From Methylobacterium tardum (lineage in GTDB: Bacteria > Pseudomonadota > Alphaproteobacteria > Rhizobiales > Beijerinckiaceae): a stretch of 64,000 nt of DNA. Shown here piece after piece: positions 1-7,941 of the stretch. A model generated the notes under the pieces. That model searched no databases, was not told the DNA's origin, and saw nothing but the letters and a program-made list of their open reading frames with translations. The stretch spans positions 6,506,001-6,570,000 of the forward strand of contig NZ_CP097484.1 of NCBI RefSeq assembly GCF_023546765.1, written 5' to 3'. The translations under genes were made by a program, and so were the position numbers. Position 1 is the first letter of the stretch. Each line of letters starts with the position of its first letter.

Positions 1-460
1 CCTCGATCTGATCCCGCGGGGCCTGCTCCACCGGCGCCTCGTAGGCGCCGTTGACCAGATCCTCGCCGATGGTGATCAGCCGGCGGCGGATGGCGAGGTC
101 GTAGATCGTGCGGCCGTACTCGCCGGCGTTGATCACCGTCGTGGCGTCGGCGGCGAGCCGGGCGAGGTACTGCATCACCGTCTGGCCGCCGAAATCGGCG
201 TCGCCCAGATAGGTCTTCATGGTGATGGGGGTCGCGAGCTTGCCGGCCCGGATCAGCGATGCCGCCACCGTGAAGATCTGCTGGTGGGCATCTTCCATGA
301 AGTGCTCGGCCAGCAGGAAGTCCGACACCCGGTAATAGGCGTCGTTGTTCACCAGGATCGCGCCCAGCAATGCCTGCTCCGCGTCCACGTTGTGCGGGGC
401 GACGCGGTACTCGGCCTGGACCGCTTCGAGCTTGGCCGTGAGCGCATTGGGCAGGGCCAT
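1..460 (-). CDS. dnaB: Replicative DNA helicase DnaB (N-terminal part, runs off window)
   Basis: Hexameric helicase that unwinds DNA ahead of the replisome. Only about the first 153 residues are present, because the gene continues past the left edge. Read leftwards from the ATG at 458-460, the protein begins MALPNALTAKLEA and then shows PHNVDAEQALLGAIL, the conserved start of the DnaB N-terminal domain. HFMEDAHQQIF and a segment ending at the helical hairpin near APVEQAPRDQIE follow. The ATPase domain lies outside the window. A GGAG lies about 10 bases before the ATG and supports this start. The gene follows the rpsF-rpsR-rplI group on the same strand but is separated from it by a strong hairpin and a candidate promoter of its own. 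Family assignment is secure; full length is unknown. Confidence 0.93.
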   Translation of the reverse strand, partial: MALPNALTAKLEAVQAEYRVAPHNVDAEQALLGAILVNNDAYYRVSDFLLAEHFMEDAHQQIFTVAASLIRAGKLATPITMKTYLGDADFGGQTVMQYLARLAADATTVINAGEYGRTIYDLAIRRRLITIGEDLVNGAYEAPVEQAPRDQIE

Positions 461-586
461 CGGCGGACGACTCCGTATCAGGCGCCGCGGCGGGCGCACC
501 AGGATCACACCGCACGACCTTGGCCGCGGTATGGTTACCGAAGCCTAGCCGACGCCGCGTTTGTCGGGTCGATCCCGGACAAACGA

Positions 587-617
587 ACGCCCGCCGACTC
601 TCGCAAGCGGCGGGCGT
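587..617 (-). terminator. Perfect 10-bp hairpin in the dnaB leader
   Basis: ACGCCCGCCG (587-596) pairs exactly with CGGCGGGCGT (608-617) around an 11-base loop. On the minus strand the stem is followed by TTCGTTTGTCC, which is T-rich for this genome. It could terminate read-through coming from rplI or act as an attenuator before dnaB. A second, weaker hairpin (CGTTTGTC 558-565 with GACAAACG 578-585) follows directly. Function is inferred from structure only. Confidence 0.4.
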
Positions 618-618
618 C

Positions 619-647
619 CATGCTGGAACAAAACTGGAACGTGTCAA
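619..647 (-). promoter_or_regulatory. Candidate dnaB promoter with LexA-type box
   Basis: On the minus strand TTGACA (647-642) is a consensus -35 element, with a weak -10 candidate AGCATG 17 bases further (624-619). Between them lies GTTCCAGTTTTGTTC (640-626), an exact GTTC-N7-GTTC direct repeat, which is the known LexA recognition pattern of alphaproteobacteria. Its position between the promoter elements would block polymerase. The next gene downstream is dnaB, 159 bases away. Elsewhere 461-776 contains only hairpins and no convincing ORF. Confidence 0.45.
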
Positions 648-732
648 GTCTCGGGGCCGATGATCCCCGATGTTCACCGGTATACAGGCATCGCCGACCC
701 GCTACGGAGCAGCCCGATGCAACCCCACGCTT

Positions 733-768
733 GCGGCTCCGGCCGGCCGAGAGGCCGGCCGGAGCCGC
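733..768 (-). terminator. Strong 16-bp hairpin after rplI
   Basis: GCGGCTCCGGCCGGCC (733-748) pairs perfectly with its complement at 753-768 around a GAGA loop, and flanking TT/AA extends the stem to 18 bp. It begins 9 bases beyond the rplI stop codon. This is the most stable hairpin I noticed in the window and very likely ends the rpsF operon transcript. It lacks a long U-tract. Confidence 0.7.
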
Positions 769-776
769 AAAGGGAA

Positions 777-1349
777 TCAGCCGCGGTCGTCGGCACCCTC
801 GCCGGCATCGGCCAGCGCCTGACCGACCTCGAGGCCGAGGTCGCCGAGGTTGAACGCCTCGCGCTCGGTGACCGACTCGCCGCGGGCCTGACGCTCGGCC
901 TCCTCGGGGCTGCGGGCGACGTTGACGGTGATCTCCACCTCGACCTCGGGGTGCAGCACCACCGGGACCGTGTGCAGGCCGAGCGTCTTGATCGGCTGGT
1001 TCAGGGTGAACTGACCGCGATCGACCGTGAAGCCCTCCTTCGCGACGACCTCGGCGAGGTCGCGGGTCGAGACGGAGCCGTAGAGCACGCCGGTCTCGCC
1101 CGACTGGCGGATCAGGATGAAGCTCTGGCCGTTCAGCTTCTCGGCGACAACCTCGGCGTCCTTCTTGCGGTCGAGGTTGCGGGCCTCGAGCTGGGCGCGC
1201 TGGGCCTCGAAGTGCTTCTTGTTGGCTTCCGTCGCGCGCAGGGCCTTGCCGCGGGCGAGCAGGAAGTTGCGGGCGAAGCCGGGGCGGACATTCACGGTCT
1301 CGCCCATCTGGCCGAGCTTGGCCACGCGCTCGAGCAGGATCACTTCCAT
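777..1349 (-). CDS. rplI: 50S ribosomal protein L9
   Basis: Large-subunit protein binding 23S rRNA near the L1 stalk. The 190-residue protein starts [17 protein letters not shown] and continues into the L9 signature region [17 protein letters not shown] (residues ~21-37). The long connecting helix follows (~40-75), then the C-terminal domain with [17 protein letters not shown]. The acidic tail after ~residue 150 is longer than in E. coli L9 (149 residues), which is common in alphaproteobacteria. A good ribosome site (AAGGAG, about 7 bases before the ATG) supports the start. It is the last gene of the rpsF-rpsR-DUF2232-rplI group and is followed by a strong hairpin. Confidence 0.97.
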   Translation of the reverse strand: MEVILLERVAKLGQMGETVNVRPGFARNFLLARGKALRATEANKKHFEAQRAQLEARNLDRKKDAEVVAEKLNGQSFILIRQSGETGVLYGSVSTRDLAEVVAKEGFTVDRGQFTLNQPIKTLGLHTVPVVLHPEVEVEITVNVARSPEEAERQARGESVTEREAFNLGDLGLEVGQALADAGEGADDRG

Positions 1350-1389
1350 GGTTTTTCTCCTTCAGGTGGTCGGCCGCTGAGGCCGGGGT

Positions 1390-2405
1390 CTACGGCGCCG
1401 GACTGTCCTTCGGACGACGGCGGTCGAGGGCGGTGTCGGCCAGGCCGAACAAGGTGAGTGCCACCAGGGCGATGCCCTGGGTCACGAACAGGGTCAGGTA
1501 CATGCCGAACAGCATCAGCCCGCGCCCCGGGCGGCCGCGCGAGCGGTCGTGAAAGGCGGCGAGCCCCTGGAGCGAGAAGGCGGCGCTGAACGCGCCGACC
1601 AGCGCGACGCCGAGCACGCCGACATAGCCGGGTGCGAAGCACATCAGCACGGCGGCCGCGAGGGTCGCCAGCGTCGCACGCGGCATGGCGGTCGACGGGA
1701 TATCGGGCCAGGGCCGCGGCAGGCGTCCAGAGATCTTCACGATCCGGGCCGAGGCCCAGAGATAGAAGGCGAGCAGCAGAGCCAGCCCGTTCGCCGCGAA
1801 GGCCGGCACCACCCGCGCCAGAGCGTCGGCCAGCTCGGTCCGCGTCACGTCGGCCGGCTCCGCGTCCGGCACCGCCTTCGGATCGGCTGCCGCGTCCCCG
1901 GTGTCGGACGCACGCCCGGCATCGCGGGTCTTGGCGACTCGGTCGGCGCGTCCGGCATCCGGGCCTGCACCAACGTGTTGGCGAGCCCGCGCAGCTGCGC
2001 GTCGAAGGCGGCGTGGTTCGGCGAGGATAGAACCGCGATGGCGATGAAGGCGAGGGCGGCCGTGGCGGCGATCCAGCCGAGCAGGCGGCCGGTCGGATAC
2101 CATTCGAGGCCGTTCGGGGTCTCGCGTCCCAGCAGGGTCAGATAGGCGAGCCACCACGCGGGCAGGGCGATATAGGCGCCGAAGGCCAATCCCATGAAGG
2201 GCGCGATCAGCAGGGCGAGCGCGAGGCTTCCGGTCGCGACCGCCGCAAGGGCAGCCTTGTGGCTCCAGCCCAGTCCGACGATCAAGATCGGCAGCGGCGC
2301 CACGAGGTAGAGCAGGATCGCCAGCGGGGTCGCCTTCAGCAGCACCCCGAACAGGAGTGCGGAGACGAGGCCCGCGCCGATACCGATGCCGATATGCTGT
2401 GCCAT
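1390..2405 (-). CDS. DUF2232-type multi-spanning membrane protein, frameshifted
   Basis: Inner-membrane protein of unknown function, known as a companion of rpsR/rplI in alphaproteobacteria. The N-terminal part, from MAQHIGIGIGAG at 2405, has about five hydrophobic segments, for example GLVSALLFGVLLKATPLAIL and IAATAALAFIAIAVL. It loses frame after a Pro/Ala-rich loop near 1850-1960. The C-terminal part resumes in another frame (ELADALARVVPAFAANG, then ATLAAAVLMCFAPGYVGVL and further helices) and ends at 1390. The total length of 1016 bases is not a multiple of three. The two parts together give the expected ~335 residues, so I annotate one gene with a one-base indel, probably a sequence error. 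Name and role rest on context plus topology. Confidence 0.7.
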
Positions 2406-2534
2406 GGATTCCGCTGTCCCGCTGCCGCTGCGGCAGGGTTAGAGGCGGCGTTGCGCCCCAACGATCGGGCGGCGTGAGCCGCCCTCTGCGAGGACCGGCC
2501 CGGGCTGATGCCGGGCCGGCGGGTTTCGTTCAGC

Positions 2535-2786
2535 CTACTTGATCACGTAGGGCAGCAAGCCGAGGAAGCGGGCGCGCTTGATCGCCTGGGCGAGTTCGCG
2601 CTGCTTCTTGGCCGAGACCGCGGTGATCCGCGACGGCACAATCTTGCCGCGCTCGGACACGTAGCGGGACAGGAGCTTGACGTCCTTGTAGTCGATCTTC
2701 GGCGCGTTCGCGCCGGAGAACGGGCAGGTCTTGCGACGACGGAAGAAGGGACGGCGTCCGCCGCCCGCACCAGCACCGAATGCCAT
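2535..2786 (-). CDS. rpsR: 30S ribosomal protein S18
   Basis: Small-subunit platform protein that pairs with S6. The 83-residue product contains [19 protein letters not shown] (residues ~17-35), the S18 core [20 protein letters not shown], and a C-terminal [12 protein letters not shown]. Length matches the family (75-85). It lies 3 bases downstream of rpsF on the same strand and is clearly cotranscribed with it. Confidence 0.97.
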   Translation of the reverse strand: MAFGAGAGGGRRPFFRRRKTCPFSGANAPKIDYKDVKLLSRYVSERGKIVPSRITAVSAKKQRELAQAIKRARFLGLLPYVIK

Positions 2787-2789
2787 GGG

Positions 2790-3248
2790 TTAGCCCTCCC
2801 CGCCGAAGCTGCGCTCGCCGCGATCACCCCGATCGCCGCGGTCACCCCGGTCGCCGCCGAAGCCGCCACCGAAGCCCTCGTCGTCACGACGACGGCCGCG
2901 CTCGCGATCCTTGCGGTCGTCGCGGTCGCGCTTCTGCATCATGGCGGACGGCTCCTGATCGAGCTCCTCGACCCGGACGGTCATGAAGCGCAGGACGTCC
3001 TCGGAGATCTGCATCTGGCGCTCCATCTCGGCGATAGCGGCCGGCGGGGCGTCGATGTTGAGGAGCGCGAAATGCGCCTTGCGGTTCTTCTTGATCCGGT
3101 AGGCGAGGGACTTCACGCCCCACATCTCGATCTTCTCGAGACGGCCACCGTTCTGCTCGATCACACCCTTGTAGGTGTCGATCATCGTCTCGACCTGCTG
3201 GGACGTCACGTCCTGGCGGGCCAAGAGCACATGCTCGTAGAGAGGCAT
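2790..3248 (-). CDS. rpsF: 30S ribosomal protein S6
   Basis: Binds 16S rRNA in the platform together with S18. The protein opens [20 protein letters not shown] and shows the S6 core ([38 protein letters not shown]). I choose the ATG at 3246-3248 because AAAGG lies 7 bases upstream; an ATG 21 bases earlier would add a non-conserved MTMKGPT. The product is 152 residues. After about residue 105 there is an alphaproteobacterial charged tail ending in a run of GDR repeats and GERSFGGEG. First gene of the minus-strand ribosomal group. Confidence 0.96.
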   Translation of the reverse strand: MPLYEHVLLARQDVTSQQVETMIDTYKGVIEQNGGRLEKIEMWGVKSLAYRIKKNRKAHFALLNIDAPPAAIAEMERQMQISEDVLRFMTVRVEELDQEPSAMMQKRDRDDRKDRERGRRRDDEGFGGGFGGDRGDRGDRGDRGERSFGGEG

Positions 3249-3653
3249 TGTCGGGCCTTTCATCGTCAAAAGGAGCCCGGCCGCCGGGGGCGGAGATTCG
3301 GGCCGGTTCGTCTCGCAGGTCGCCCGGCGCCAAGCCCTTCGAGCCGATTTTCAGGCCCGAGCGGTTGATCGAAGGCGGAGACACCGGACGACGGGTTCTT
3401 GACGAACCCTATGCCGCAAGCGGCACCGTCCGTTCAGCCCCCGGCCGGAGCGAACGCGAGGGGCGGCGCTTAGTCGGTTTTCCGGGCGCTGGCAAGCCCG
3501 CGGGCGGGCCGTCCCGAGCGCCGAGCGTCGACGGCCCGTCTTGTCGGGGCGGCCAAACGCCAGCATATCGCAGCTACGGAGCGTCGGCATGACGCGCGCC
3601 AAATCTTGCTTGCAGGCCTGTCGAACCGCGCCGACACGGGGACGAACGAGCGG
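3249..3653. promoter_or_regulatory. Divergent intergenic region rpsF / pdxJ
   Basis: About 400 bases between two divergently transcribed operons, so promoters for both must lie here. No ORF in it looks like a protein family. I could not pick a promoter with confidence, and I see no long palindrome. Confidence 0.4.
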
Positions 3654-4403
3654 ATGACTTCCGAAAAGCTGCGCCTCGGCGTCAACATCGACCACGTCGC
3701 GACCGTGCGCAACGCGCGCGGCGGCGATTATCCCGACCCGGTGCGGGCCGCGCTGCTCGCCGTCGAGGCGGGGGCCGACGGCATCACCGCGCACCTGCGC
3801 GAGGACAGACGCCACATCCGCGACACGGACATCGCGGCGCTGAAGCGCGGCCTCGCCGTGCCGCTCAACTTCGAGATGGCCGCCACCGACGAGATGGTGG
3901 CGATCGCGCTGGACACCCGTCCCCACGCCGCCTGCCTCGTCCCGGAGAAGCGCGAGGAGCGCACGACCGAAGGCGGGCTCGACATCATCGGCGGCCGCGA
4001 CCATCTCGCCCCCCGCATCCGGGCCCTGGCGGAGGCCGGCATCCGGGTCTCGCTGTTCGTCGAGCCGGAGCCGGCCGTGATGGATGCGGCCCGCGCCCTG
4101 GGGGCGCCGGTGGTAGAGCTCCACACCGGCAGCTATTGCGAGGCCGCCCTGGAGGCGGACGCGGCCCACACCGCGCGCGAACTCGCCCGCATCCGGTGGG
4201 CGGCCGAGCATGGGGCGGCTCTCGGTCTGGAGATCCATGCCGGGCACGGTCTCACCCTCGGCAGCGTCGGCCCGGTCGCGGCTCTGCCGCAGATCCGGGA
4301 GCTGAACATCGGCCACTCGCTGATCGCCGACGCAATCTTCGTCGGGCTCGCCCAGGCCGTTCGGGACATGCGCGCCGCCATGGACCGCGCGCGGACACCA
4401 TGA
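3654..4403 (+). CDS. pdxJ: Pyridoxine 5'-phosphate synthase
   Basis: Condenses 1-deoxyxylulose 5-phosphate with 3-amino-1-hydroxyacetone 1-phosphate to make pyridoxine 5'-phosphate in the cytoplasm. The 249-residue TIM barrel starts [20 protein letters not shown], with the family's N-terminal [15 protein letters not shown]. It also shows [38 protein letters not shown] and GHGLT. Length is typical. A longer reading frame from 3606 lacks conserved residues. The substrate comes from the same DXP pool that feeds dxr in this window. The stop overlaps the acpS start (ATGA), indicating cotranscription and translational coupling. Confidence 0.96.
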   Translation: MTSEKLRLGVNIDHVATVRNARGGDYPDPVRAALLAVEAGADGITAHLREDRRHIRDTDIAALKRGLAVPLNFEMAATDEMVAIALDTRPHAACLVPEKREERTTEGGLDIIGGRDHLAPRIRALAEAGIRVSLFVEPEPAVMDAARALGAPVVELHTGSYCEAALEADAAHTARELARIRWAAEHGAALGLEIHAGHGLTLGSVGPVAALPQIRELNIGHSLIADAIFVGLAQAVRDMRAAMDRARTP

Positions 4404-4810
4404 TCATCGGGATCGGCTCGGACCTCTGCGATATCCGCCGGATCGCCCGGACCCTGGAGCGTCACGGCGAGCGCTTCACGCATCGGGTCTTCACCGACGG
4501 CGAGCGGGCCCGCTGCGACCGGCGGGCTGCCCGCGCAGAGGGCTACGCCCGCCGCTTCGCCGCCAAGGAGGCCTGTGCCAAGGCTCTGGGCACCGGTCTC
4601 AGCGCGGGCGTGTTCTGGCGGGACATGGAGGTGGTCAACCTGCCTTCCGGCCAGCCGACCCTGCGACTCGCTGGCGGCGCGGCGGCGCGGCTCCAGGAGC
4701 TGCTGCCGGCTGGCCACGAGGGGCGCCTCCACGTGAGCCTCACGGACGATCCACCCATGGCACAAGCCTTCGTGATCATCGAGGCGCTGCCGGTGGCCGG
4801 CATCGGGTAA
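4400..4810 (+). CDS. acpS: Holo-[acyl-carrier-protein] synthase
   Basis: Transfers 4'-phosphopantetheine from CoA to the serine of apo-ACP, activating fatty acid synthesis. The 136-residue protein begins [19 protein letters not shown], carrying the Mg-binding Asp of GxD(L/I). It then has [14 protein letters not shown], the second Mg/CoA-binding signature, and [17 protein letters not shown] near the end. Length fits AcpS (~120-140). The start codon overlaps the pdxJ stop. Confidence 0.95.
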   Translation: MIIGIGSDLCDIRRIARTLERHGERFTHRVFTDGERARCDRRAARAEGYARRFAAKEACAKALGTGLSAGVFWRDMEVVNLPSGQPTLRLAGGAAARLQELLPAGHEGRLHVSLTDDPPMAQAFVIIEALPVAGIG

Positions 4811-5001
4811 GATCCGGCAGCGCGGATTAGCCGGCCGCTCTCGCGCGTTGCGGGGGGCTCGCGCTTGGTCTAGACCGCCGCACACAGCGGACACGATTGC
4901 GGCGCATCCCTCGGGACAACCGCACATCTAAGCCGCGCGCGGCGGGGCCGCGCCCCGCTGGCGGCAGGCGACGGAACCTCAACCGAAGACGGGACGCGCG
5001 C

Positions 5002-5787
5002 GTGGATTACGACGGCAAGCCGCTCAGGAAACCCGCCGAGACCGGCACCTGGGCCAGCATCCGCGAGACGCTGAAGGTCGGCATCCAGGCGCTACTCATC
5101 GCCCTGGTGGTGCGCACGCTGCTGTTCCAGCCGTTCAACATCCCCTCCGGCTCGCTGGTCCCGACCCTGCTGATCGGCGACTACCTGTTCGTCTCGAAAT
5201 ACTCCTACGGGTACTCGAAGTACTCGCTGCCGCTCTCAGAATATATTCCGGTCCAGGCGGATGGACGGGTATGGGGTGCCGAGCCGAAACGCGGCGACAT
5301 CGCGGTGTTCAAGCTGCCCAAGGACAACGCGACCGACTACATCAAGCGCGTGATCGGCCTGCCGGGCGATAAGATCCAGATGATCGACGGCGTGCTCAAC
5401 ATCAACGGCAAGGCTGTGAAGCGCGAGCGCATCGCCGATTACGAGACCACCGATCCCTACGGCCAGGCGACCAAGGTCCCGCAATATCTCGAGACGCTGC
5501 CGAACGGCGTGGTCCACCGGGTGATCGAGCGCGACGGCGACAACGGCTTCTGGGACAAGACCGAGCCCTACACGGTCCCGGCCGGTCACTTCTTCATGAT
5601 GGGCGACAACCGCGACAACTCGACGGATTCGCGCGACCTCGCCAATGTCGGCTACGTTCCGTTCGCGAATCTCGTGGGGCGGGCCGAGATGATCTTCTTC
5701 TCGATCGATGAGGGCACACCGGCGTGGCAGGTGTGGAACTGGCCGGCCCATGTCCGCTGGTCGCGCCTGTTCACGACGATCCATTGA
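5002..5787 (+). CDS. lepB: Signal peptidase I
   Basis: Membrane serine protease that removes signal peptides from secreted preproteins. After an N-terminal transmembrane segment (VGIQALLIALVVRTLLF) comes FNIPSGSLVPTLLIGD, with the catalytic Ser in a PSGS-L version of the usual PSGSM. The catalytic Lys follows in DYIKRVIGLPGD, and the third signature is GDNRDNSTDSRD. I place the start at GTG 5002 (VDYDGKPLRK), giving 261 residues; an in-frame TTG at 4897 would add a basic, unconserved leader. The stop overlaps the TTG start of rnc. Confidence 0.93.
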   Translation: MDYDGKPLRKPAETGTWASIRETLKVGIQALLIALVVRTLLFQPFNIPSGSLVPTLLIGDYLFVSKYSYGYSKYSLPLSEYIPVQADGRVWGAEPKRGDIAVFKLPKDNATDYIKRVIGLPGDKIQMIDGVLNINGKAVKRERIADYETTDPYGQATKVPQYLETLPNGVVHRVIERDGDNGFWDKTEPYTVPAGHFFMMGDNRDNSTDSRDLANVGYVPFANLVGRAEMIFFSIDEGTPAWQVWNWPAHVRWSRLFTTIH

Positions 5788-6563
5788 CCGGTTCGGACTT
5801 GGACGACGCGGCGCAGCCTCGATCCTCCGCGCGGACGCGACGCGCCCACAAGCCACGCCCGCCGCTCGGCGCGCTCGAGGAACGGATCGGCCATCGTTTC
5901 GCCGATCAGGACCTGCTCACGCGCGCCCTGACCCACACCAGCAAGGCGAGCGGGCGGGGCGGCAGCTACCAGCGCCTCGAATTCCTCGGCGATCGCGTGC
6001 TCGGTCTCGCGGTGGCGGACCGCCTCTACGGCGCCTTCGCCGACGCGGACGAGGGCGACCTCTCGCGCCGGCTCGCCGCGCTGGTGCGGCGGGAGACCTG
6101 CGCGACGGTTGCCGCGTCGTGGGAGGTCGGGCCGCACCTGATCCTCGGCCAGGGCGAGGTGATGGGCGGCGGCCGGCGCAACCAGACGATCCTCGCCGAT
6201 GTCTGCGAGGCGATTCTCGGCGCCATTTACCTCGATGCCGGGTTCGACGCCGCCCGGGCCGTGGTCGAGGCGCATTTCCGGCCGGGCGAGCCGACGGCCG
6301 CGGCGCGCGGCCGCGACGCGAAATCCGCCTTGCAGGAATGGGCGATGGGGCGGAGTCTGCCGATCCCCACCTACGCGGTGGTTGAGCGGACCGGCCCCGA
6401 TCACGCGCCCCGGTTCCAGATCGCCGTCCAGGTCGAGGGTCTTGAGCCCGGCCTCGGCGAGGGCACATCGAAGCGGATCGCCGAGCAGGCGGCCGCCCAG
6501 GCGTTATTGGAGCGGGAGGGGATCGGGGCCCTGCCGGAGGCGGGGCCGACGGAGACAGCATGA
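5784..6563 (+). CDS. rnc: Ribonuclease III
   Basis: Double-strand-specific endoribonuclease for rRNA and mRNA processing. Catalytic domain signature RLEFLGDRVLGLAVADRLYG carries the metal-binding acidic residues. It is followed by LADVCEAILGAIYLDAGF with the second acidic cluster, and a C-terminal dsRNA-binding domain from DAKSALQEWAMG. The start is taken as TTG 5784, which overlaps the lepB stop (TTGA) and gives 259 residues. TTG at 5799 is an alternative. Cotranscribed with lepB and era, a conserved arrangement. Confidence 0.94.
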   Translation: MTGSDLDDAAQPRSSARTRRAHKPRPPLGALEERIGHRFADQDLLTRALTHTSKASGRGGSYQRLEFLGDRVLGLAVADRLYGAFADADEGDLSRRLAALVRRETCATVAASWEVGPHLILGQGEVMGGGRRNQTILADVCEAILGAIYLDAGFDAARAVVEAHFRPGEPTAAARGRDAKSALQEWAMGRSLPIPTYAVVERTGPDHAPRFQIAVQVEGLEPGLGEGTSKRIAEQAAAQALLEREGIGALPEAGPTETA

Positions 6564-7534
6564 GCGAGAACGATCAGGACGACGGCCCGACACCAGCAGC
6601 GGCCGGCAACGCGGCCTCGGCCCTTCCGGGTACGCCCGCGGACGCCCGGGCGGGCTTCGTCGCGCTGATCGGCGTTCCGAATGCCGGCAAGTCGACGCTC
6701 CTGAACAACCTGGTCGGGACCAAGGTCTCCATCGTCTCCCGCAAGGTGCAGACGACCCGGGCGCTCGTGCGCGGCATCTTCATCGAGGGCTCGGCTCAGG
6801 TCGTGCTCGTCGACACGCCCGGCATCTTTGCGCCCAAGCGCCGCCTCGACCGCGCGATGGTGCACTCGGCCTGGAGCGGCGCGGCGGATGCCGACGCGGT
6901 CTGCCTGCTGGTCGATGCCCGCAAGGGCGTGGACGCCGAGGTGGAGGCCGTGCTGGGCCGTCTCGGTGAGGTGAGGCGCGAGAAGTTGTTGATCCTCAAC
7001 AAGATCGACCTGATCCCGCGCGAGCGGCTCCTCGACCTCGCCGCGAAGCTCAACGCTGCCTCGCCCTTCGCCGAGACGTTCATGATCTCGGCGCTCAACG
7101 GTAGCGGCGTCGATGATCTGCGCCGCGCGCTGGCGGCACGCATGCCGGCCGGACCGTGGCTCTATCCGGAGGATCAGGTCTCGGACGCGCCGCTGCGCAT
7201 GCTCGCGGCCGAGATCACCCGGGAGAAGATCTACGACCGGCTGCACGAGGAACTGCCGTACCGCTCCACGGTCGAGACCGACCAGTGGCAGGTCAGATCG
7301 GACGGCTCTGTGCGCATCGAGCAGACGATCTTCGTCGAGCGGGAAAGCCAGCGCTCCATCGTCCTCGGCAAGGGCGGCCAGACCATCCGGTCGATCGGGC
7401 AGGCGGCCCGGATCGAGATCGCCGAGGCGGCCGACGCCAAGGTCCACCTGTTCCTGCACGTGAAGGTGCGGGAGAACTGGGCCGACGATCCGGCCCGCTA
7501 CCGCGAGATGGGCCTCGAATTCCCCCGGGGGTAA
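6560..7534 (+). CDS. era: GTPase Era, ribosome assembly factor
   Basis: Essential GTPase that binds the 3' end of 16S rRNA during 30S assembly. GTP motifs are all visible: GVPNAGKSTLLN (G1), VDTPGIF (G3), LNKIDLI (G4) and the SALNG region (G5). The C-terminal KH domain carries IVLGKGGQTIRSIG. At 324 residues it is slightly long because of a Pro/Ala-rich N-terminal extension of about 30 residues before GFVALIG. Its ATG overlaps the rnc stop. In many relatives recO follows era; here an rsmC-like gene follows after 407 bases. Confidence 0.95.
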   Translation: MSENDQDDGPTPAAAGNAASALPGTPADARAGFVALIGVPNAGKSTLLNNLVGTKVSIVSRKVQTTRALVRGIFIEGSAQVVLVDTPGIFAPKRRLDRAMVHSAWSGAADADAVCLLVDARKGVDAEVEAVLGRLGEVRREKLLILNKIDLIPRERLLDLAAKLNAASPFAETFMISALNGSGVDDLRRALAARMPAGPWLYPEDQVSDAPLRMLAAEITREKIYDRLHEELPYRSTVETDQWQVRSDGSVRIEQTIFVERESQRSIVLGKGGQTIRSIGQAARIEIAEAADAKVHLFLHVKVRENWADDPARYREMGLEFPRG

Positions 7535-7941
7535 TGCGCCTCGCCGGGGTCCTTTCGCTGCGTCCGACAGTGACGACGTGAGACGGTTTCCGGCTGAAGT
7601 CCCCGGGTGACGGACCCTCCGTCATCACGAGCGCAGCGATCGGACCTAGGGCAGCAAGACCTCTTCGGCTGTGGCGCTGCTGGATTGCTTCGCTCCGCTT
7701 GCAAAGACGGGCAGGCCGAAGCGATCGCCTGAACGGATGGGAGCATCGGGCGGAGCCCAAGCCCGATACGGGTGCTTCGACGCCCTTCCGGGGCTCTGTG
7801 ATCCGCCCGGAAGGCTGGGCATCCGGGCCGGTTCCGGTATAAACGCGGTGTTCCCCCCGGATGAACCGAGTCGGGCGCGGGTCTCCCCGCTCCGCAGCGG
7901 ATTCGCGTTCCGGATCCGGTTCTCAAGATCCCGAATCCTTC
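7535..7941. other. Intergenic region era / rsmC-like gene
   Basis: 407 bases without a convincing gene. It contains one copy of the window's palindromic repeat (7621-7710). The remainder is ordinary GC-rich sequence. An in-frame ATG at 7861 could extend the downstream gene but adds low-complexity residues. Confidence 0.5.
7621..7710. repeat. Palindromic intergenic repeat, copy A
   Basis: Imperfect inverted repeat. The left arm is GTCATCACGAGCGCAGCGAT then GGGCAGC; the right arm is GGCGCTGCTGGATTGCTTCG then CTCCGCTTGCAAAGACGG. The same architecture recurs at five other places in the window. It lies downstream of era. Likely a REP/terminator-like element rather than a gene. Confidence 0.8.

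Noticed and set aside
2790..2880. Short tandem DNA repeats considered as a repeat array or CRISPR
   Set aside because: Units are 9 bases, in frame, and encode the GDR tail of S6. There are no spacers.
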